From an uncultured Draconibacterium sp. (GTDB lineage Bacteria > Bacteroidota > Bacteroidia > Bacteroidales > Prolixibacteraceae), in NCBI RefSeq assembly GCF_963674925.1, contig NZ_OY771647.1:1937501-2001500 (forward strand): a DNA stretch of 64,000 nucleotides. Direction: 5' to 3'. Shown one piece after another: positions 63,445 to 64,000 of the stretch. The first letter of the stretch is position 1; each line of letters opens with the position of its first letter. The position numbers and the translations under genes were made by a program. Below the pieces are notes generated by a model. The model did not search any database. It worked only from the letters and a program-made list of their open reading frames with translations, and was not told where the DNA came from.

Positions 63445-63636
63445 ATGAAACTAAAAGTATATATACAAGAGGCCTATGATGAACTGATGCATAAAGTTAC
63501 ATGGCCAACTTGGAAAGAGCTACAAAGTAGCGCCTTGGTAGTAATGATTGCTTCCTTTATAATATCATTAGTTATTTTCGTTATGGATCTGTCATTCAGA
63601 AACATAATGGATTTTATTTATGGATTATTTTATTAA
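63445..63636 (+). CDS. secE: Preprotein translocase subunit SecE
   Basis: A 63-residue SecE with the conserved amphipathic part EAYDELMHKVTWPTWKEL (about 10-27) and one transmembrane helix (about 30-50). It clamps SecY in the inner-membrane protein channel. It sits between the tRNA remnant and nusG, the usual order. Confidence 0.95.
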   Translation: MKLKVYIQEAYDELMHKVTWPTWKELQSSALVVMIASFIISLVIFVMDLSFRNIMDFIYGLFY

Positions 63637-63655
63637 TCAAAACCCTTAAGGCTTT

Positions 63656-64000
63656 ATGAGCGAAAATAGTAAAAAATGGTATGTTCTGCGTGCGATTGGC
63701 GGCAAAGAGAAGAAGGTTAAAGAATATATCGAGAACGAAATCGCGGTTGGAGACCTCAAAGGGTATGTAGATCAGGTTTTAATACCAACCGAAAAAGTTT
63801 ATCAGATCCGAAATGGTAAAAAAATCAGTAAGGAGCGAAACTTTTTTCCGGGGTATGTTTTAATCGAAGCTGCTTTAGTGGGTGAAGTTACACACACACT
63901 AAGGAATTTTCCTAACGTAATCGGATTCTTAGGCGACACCAAGGGTGGAGATCCGGTACCGATGCGGCAAAGTGAGGTAAACAGGATTTTGGGTCGTGTG
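63656..64000 (+). CDS. nusG: Transcription termination/antitermination protein NusG, 5' part
   Basis: The first 115 codons of nusG, running off the right end of the window. The NGN domain is visible: WYVLRAIGGKEKKVKEYIEN, LIPTEKVYQIRNGKK, FFPGYVLIEA and NVIGFLGDTKGGDPVPM. The C-terminal KOW domain lies outside. NusG binds RNA polymerase and couples it to Rho and the ribosome. The 20-base gap after secE implies one operon. Confidence 0.96.
   Translation, partial: MSENSKKWYVLRAIGGKEKKVKEYIENEIAVGDLKGYVDQVLIPTEKVYQIRNGKKISKERNFFPGYVLIEAALVGEVTHTLRNFPNVIGFLGDTKGGDPVPMRQSEVNRILGRV

Overview
The window looks like a chromosome segment of a Bacteroidota bacterium, probably an anaerobic or facultative glycan degrader of the Bacteroidia (Marinilabiliales/Prolixibacteraceae-like; the family is inference). 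Reasons: upstream elements fit the Bacteroidota promoter TTTG-N19-TAnnTTTG (rpsU, map, a GroES-like gene, the tRNA-tuf operon); there is a type IX secretion protein (PorT) and a T9SS cargo with a C-terminal sorting domain; lipoproteins, GH29/GH97/GH36/GH16 enzymes and a sulfatase are present; and tRNA-Gly, tRNA-Thr, tuf, secE and nusG stand in the usual order. I saw no rRNA, no CRISPR array, no transposase and no SusC/SusD pair.

Layout. 0-3 kb: end of a response regulator, a Lys/Cys-rich secreted peptide, aspartate ammonia-lyase, a GxxExxY protein. 3-6.2 kb: [FeFe]-hydrogenase maturation genes hydG and a TM1266-type regulator, divergent from hydE. 6.5-16 kb: a SulP transporter with a structured leader, alpha-L-fucosidase, CutC, MiaA, a GH97 enzyme, acyl-ACP thioesterase, Map. 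16-25 kb: an exported four-repeat protein, a GroES-like protein, patatin, an SBF-type transporter, a class V aminotransferase, HtpG, a saccharopine/alanine-dehydrogenase-like enzyme. 25-33 kb: sulfatase, an esterase interrupted by an in-frame stop, an octaheme-HEAT-TPR lipoprotein, GH36 alpha-galactosidase. 33-38 kb: methyltransferase, an AT-rich Mrr-HNH nuclease pair, RhlE-like helicase, and a GH16 gene lying between a broken and an intact copy of the yaaA 5' end. 39-44 kb: a DUF3127 protein, two FKBPs, an ABC permease, GAPDH. 44-51 kb: a 1091-residue T9SS surface protein, nitroreductase, and a GT2-LytS-LytTR operon. 51.5-60 kb: AIR-synthase-like protein, UbiE, PorT, TrmH-like methyltransferase, BamA/TamA-like lipoprotein, a sodium-dependent transporter and a helix-hairpin-helix protein. 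60-64 kb: rpsU, xerC, hpf, two tRNAs, tuf, a tRNA-like remnant, secE and the start of nusG.

Functionally the window mixes housekeeping genes with carbohydrate breakdown. The fucosidase, GH97 enzyme, sulfatase, esterase, alpha-galactosidase and GH16 enzyme would together suit a sulfated or branched plant or algal polysaccharide, but they are scattered single genes rather than one locus. HydE and HydG imply that the organism makes an [FeFe] hydrogenase encoded elsewhere.

The points most worth a second look are an in-frame TAA in an otherwise complete esterase, a tRNA-Trp-like remnant lacking its anticodon arm between tuf and secE, the duplicated yaaA promoter and start in front of the GH16 gene, a three-way-junction RNA candidate in the SulP leader, a roughly 125-nt hairpin after htpG, and several families of dispersed palindromic repeats.
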